From: Bacillota bacterium | GTDB lineage: Bacteria > Bacillota > Clostridia > Oscillospirales > CAG-272 | Length of the DNA: 6,606 nucleotides | Direction of reading: 5' to 3' | Assembly (NCBI GenBank): GCA_021199825.1 | Contig: JAJQHI010000137.1 | Span: 1-6,606 of the forward strand | In this document: in pieces, positions 5,155-6,606 of the stretch | Numbering within the stretch: position 1 is the stretch's first letter | Layout of the letters: the number at the start of each line of letters is the position of its first letter | The notes under the pieces: generated by a model | The model's input: only the letters and a program-made list of their open reading frames with translations | What the model was told of the DNA's origin: nothing | Database searches by the model: none | Translations under genes and position numbers: made by a program

Positions 5155-6135
5155 ATGGGATACAAGCGCGAGGACTATATGCGGGCAAATGAAATACTGG
5201 GCGAGCGCCGACGCGAGGCTGAGTCAAGAGCCGAGACGCGCCGACGCGAGCTTTACACGTCCCTGCCTGAAATAAAGGAAATTGACCGCGAGCTTTCCCG
5301 CACGCAGTCTTCCATTATCGACGCGATTGGAAAAGGGAGCGCCGGAATACGCGAGAGAATCGCCGAAATTGAGGAAAAGAACTCATCCTTACAGGAGAGG
5401 CGCAAAAGCGTGCTGAGGGCGAACGGATACCCAGACGACTACGACCGGGCGGTTTATACATGCGAGCTGTGCCGGGACACAGGCTACGTGAAAAACAAGA
5501 TGTGCAAATGCAAGCGCCGGCTTCTCGTGCTTTCGGGGTGCGAAAGCTCAGGCATGGGCGTTTTAATGCGCACACAGAGCTTTGACTCCTTTTCGCTCGA
5601 CTTTTATAACGGTCCGGCGCGCACGAGAATGGAGCAGATTTTCACCGAGGTGAAAAGATATGCCGAAAGCTTTTCGGGCGACGGGGACGGAAATCTTTTA
5701 TTCAGTGGAAACACGGGGCTTGGCAAGACACATCTTTCAACGGCGGCGGCTCGCGTGATAATCGAGCGCGGGTTTGACGTCAAATACGAAACCGTGTCGG
5801 GGATGATAACCGAGTTTGAGGACAAAAAATATCACAGCGGGTACGGTGAGCGTGAGGACGACCCGACCGAAAGATACTTTGAATGCGACCTTTTAATTGT
5901 CGATGACCTCGGCGCGGAAATTACAACGCAATTTTCGGTGTCCTGTCTTTATAGTGTGATAAACGCGCGAATAAATTCGGGACGTTCAATGATAATAAGC
6001 ACAAATTTGTCATCTTCTGAGATTCGCAGGCGATATTCGGACAGAATCGCGAGCCGTCTTTTCGGTGAATTTTCAGTTTATCCCTTTGAGGGCTCAGATA
6101 TCCGCGCTGAAAAGCTCAGACGCGCGCAAAATTAG
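5155..6135 (+). CDS. DnaC/DnaI-like helicase-loader AAA+ ATPase
   Basis: Helicase loaders of this family bind the replicative DNA helicase and place it on single-stranded DNA using ATP. The 326-residue protein has a charged, probably coiled-coil N-terminal part (1-90), a Cys cluster CELC...CKC (Cys103, Cys106, Cys117, Cys119) that could bind zinc as in DnaI, and an AAA+ domain. Walker A is GNTGLGKT (185-192), Walker B LLIVDD (246-251), sensor 1 is STN near 284, and RIASRLFG (297-304) carries the likely arginine finger. AAGGAG (5141-5146) lies 8 nt before the ATG. It is the last gene of the operon, right after the DnaD-domain gene, a pairing known from Clostridia. IstB-type transposon helpers share the ATPase fold, but the N-terminal Cys cluster and the absence of any transposase argue against that. 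Confidence 0.93.
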   Translation: MGYKREDYMRANEILGERRREAESRAETRRRELYTSLPEIKEIDRELSRTQSSIIDAIGKGSAGIRERIAEIEEKNSSLQERRKSVLRANGYPDDYDRAVYTCELCRDTGYVKNKMCKCKRRLLVLSGCESSGMGVLMRTQSFDSFSLDFYNGPARTRMEQIFTEVKRYAESFSGDGDGNLLFSGNTGLGKTHLSTAAARVIIERGFDVKYETVSGMITEFEDKKYHSGYGEREDDPTERYFECDLLIVDDLGAEITTQFSVSCLYSVINARINSGRSMIISTNLSSSEIRRRYSDRIASRLFGEFSVYPFEGSDIRAEKLRRAQN

Positions 6136-6155
6136 CTTTTCGTCCGTCCCACACT

Positions 6156-6186
6156 AAAAAAAAATCAGAAAATCAAAGTTTTTTTT
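6156..6186 (+). other. A-tract/T-tract between operon end and tRNA promoter
   Basis: Nine A (6156-6164) and eight T (6179-6186) flank a 14-base spacer. They could pair as an all-A/U stem. With no GC pairs this would be a poor terminator, so the operon's 3' end is unclear. The tracts sit just upstream of the -35 box of the tRNA promoter and could equally be curved DNA or an UP-like element contacting RNA polymerase alpha subunits. Confidence 0.35.
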
Positions 6187-6196
6187 CAAAAAGGGG

Positions 6197-6225
6197 TTGA
6201 CACGCGAAAAGCGTTGTGCTATAAT
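6197..6225 (+). promoter_or_regulatory. Consensus sigma-A promoter of the tRNA cluster
   Basis: Perfect TTGACA (6197-6202) and perfect TATAAT (6220-6225) are spaced by exactly 17 bases, with AT tracts upstream. The start is expected near 6232. This strength is typical for stable-RNA operons and marks the tRNA genes as an independent transcription unit. Confidence 0.93.
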
Positions 6226-6231
6226 TAATCT

Positions 6232-6321
6232 CGTCGCGGGGGTGAGAGCCAAGATGCCGTTCGGACTCAAAGTGAAGTCGCCTGAAGCATGTTGGATCTT
6301 TCAAATCACGGCGTATGATTC
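6232..6321 (+). other. Foldable leader of about 90 nt before tRNA-Val, function unknown
   Basis: Between the predicted transcription start and tRNA-Val lies a leader far longer than processing needs. ATGCCGT (6254-6260) can pair with ACGGCGT (6308-6314), giving seven pairs with one G-U. That stem encloses two small hairpins, GACT/AGTC (6264-6267 with 6276-6279) and TGAAG/TTTCA (6283-6287 with 6299-6303, one G-U). The result resembles a three-way junction. I do not recognise it as a riboswitch, T-box, SRP RNA or tRNA remnant. It may be a simple spacer removed by RNase P. Confidence 0.35.
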
Positions 6322-6394
6322 GGGAGCATAGCTCAGTTGGGAGAGCACCTGCCCTACAAGCAGGGGGTCACAGGTTCGAGCCCTGTTGTTCCCA
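6322..6394 (+). tRNA. tRNA-Val (TAC)
   Basis: Complete cloverleaf of 73 nt. The acceptor is GGGAGCA (6322-6328) with TGTTCCC (6387-6393), including one G-U, and discriminator A at 6394. The anticodon stem CCTGC/GCAGG encloses CCTACAA, putting TAC at 6355-6357. The T stem ACAGG/CCTGT closes loop TTCGAGC. CCA is not encoded, so CCA must be added by a nucleotidyltransferase. First gene of the Val-Asp-Phe cluster. Confidence 0.97.
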
Positions 6395-6395
6395 T

Positions 6396-6502
6396 CATAA
6401 GAAATTAAAATTTAATATGGCCCGGTAGTTCAGTTGGTTAGAACGCTAGCCTGTCACGCTAGAGGTCACGAGTTCGAGTCTCGTCCGGGTCGGTTTCTTA
6501 TG
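6396..6502 (+). repeat. 9-bp inverted repeat bracketing tRNA-Asp
   Basis: CATAAGAAA (6396-6404) lies just after tRNA-Val. Its exact reverse complement TTTCTTATG (6494-6502) lies two bases after the discriminator of tRNA-Asp. In the polycistronic precursor these could pair and hold tRNA-Asp in a loop, with a 14-nt AT-rich spacer (including the palindrome-like 6404-6416) on the 5' side. A role in processing is only a suggestion. Confidence 0.45.
6419..6492 (+). tRNA. tRNA-Asp (GTC)
   Basis: Complete 74-nt cloverleaf. The acceptor GGCCCGG (6419-6425) pairs with CCGGGTC (6485-6491), with one G-U, and discriminator G is at 6492. The anticodon stem CTAGC/GCTAG (6446-6450 with 6458-6462) holds CTGTCAC, giving GTC at 6453-6455. 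CCA is not encoded. Its flanks carry a matching inverted repeat. Confidence 0.97.
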
Positions 6503-6544
6503 TTTAAAATGCGTCTTTAAATAAGACCGGCATAAAAAAACGAC

Positions 6545-6606
6545 GCCTCTGTAGCTCAGTTGGTAGAGCAGGGGACTGAAAATCCCCGTGTCGTTGGTTC
6601 GATTCC
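6545..6606 (+). tRNA. tRNA-Phe (GAA), 3' end cut by window
   Basis: The 5' acceptor strand is GCCTCTG (6545-6551), followed by TAGCTCAG and D loop. The anticodon stem GGGGA/TCCCC encloses CTGAAAA, giving anticodon GAA. The T loop begins GGTTCGATTCC at the window edge, so the acceptor 3' strand is not seen. The body closely resembles Bacillus tRNA-Phe, and it follows Asp in the cluster as in many Bacillota. Confidence 0.93.

Noticed and set aside
5155..6135. IstB-type insertion-sequence ATPase
   Set aside because: There is no transposase or terminal repeat, the N-terminal Cys cluster is of loader type, and the partner is a DnaD-domain gene.
1108..6213. Shared 9-mer CGAAAAGCG near two consensus promoters (1108-1116 and 6205-6213)
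   Set aside because: In one case it lies upstream of -35, in the other inside the spacer, so it cannot be the same element; likely chance.
6254..6331. Possible 25-codon leader peptide (ATG at 6254) with GGGGGTG upstream
   Set aside because: It ends inside tRNA-Val, has no recognisable composition, and translation through a tRNA precursor is unlikely; the ATG also lies in the proposed outer stem.
1..6606. Mobile element, CRISPR array, origin of replication or defence system
   Set aside because: No spaced direct repeats, transposase, integrase, DnaA-box cluster or defence gene was seen; base composition and codon use look even across the genes.

Overview
The window looks like chromosomal core DNA from a low-to-mid GC Bacillota, most likely class Clostridia and plausibly an uncultured gut-type lineage. 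Three things suggest this: a DnaD/DnaB-type primosome protein beside a DnaI/DnaC-type helicase loader, strong GGAGG-type ribosome binding sites with consensus sigma-A promoters, and tRNA bodies resembling those of Bacillus and Clostridium with no encoded CCA. The taxonomic placement is inference. I see no transposase, integrase, CRISPR array, toxin-antitoxin pair or phage gene.

Layout. (1) Positions 1-59 are the 3' part of a CAT-anticodon tRNA, followed by a hairpin terminator. (2) Convergent to it, a minus-strand gene (102-983) encodes an unrecognised membrane-anchored protein with an acidic, Tyr-rich exterior domain. (3) A divergent intergenic region (984-1195) carries one promoter on each strand; the plus-strand one is a perfect TTGACA-N17-TATAAT. 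(4) A single-gene unit (1196-1417) encodes a stand-alone acyl carrier protein and ends in a strong UUCG-loop terminator. (5) A second promoter (1491-1519, with extended -10) drives six closely packed plus-strand genes (1577-6135): a dCMP deaminase-family protein, a low-molecular-weight phosphatase of the protein-arginine-phosphatase type, RimI, TsaD, a DnaD-domain protein that starts at TTG, and a DnaC/DnaI-like ATPase. (6) A third promoter, again perfect TTGACA-N17-TATAAT, at 6197-6225 drives a tRNA cluster Val(TAC)-Asp(GTC)-Phe(GAA), the last cut by the window end. A roughly 90-nt leader that can fold separates this promoter from the first tRNA.

Functional reading. The six-gene unit joins housekeeping jobs that are often encoded separately: dUMP supply for dTTP (deaminase), protein dephosphorylation (phosphatase), ribosomal or general N-terminal acetylation (RimI), tRNA t6A37 synthesis (TsaD), and loading of the replicative helicase (DnaD-like plus DnaC-like). 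rimI-tsaD and the DnaD/DnaC pair are familiar pairings. TsaB and TsaE, the usual upstream partners of rimI-tsaD, are absent here.

No clearly new biological system is visible. The points most worth checking are the foldable tRNA leader, a 9-bp inverted repeat that exactly brackets tRNA-Asp, the 50-residue N-terminal extension of the phosphatase, the uncertain 3' end of the minus-strand membrane-protein gene, and the operon composition.
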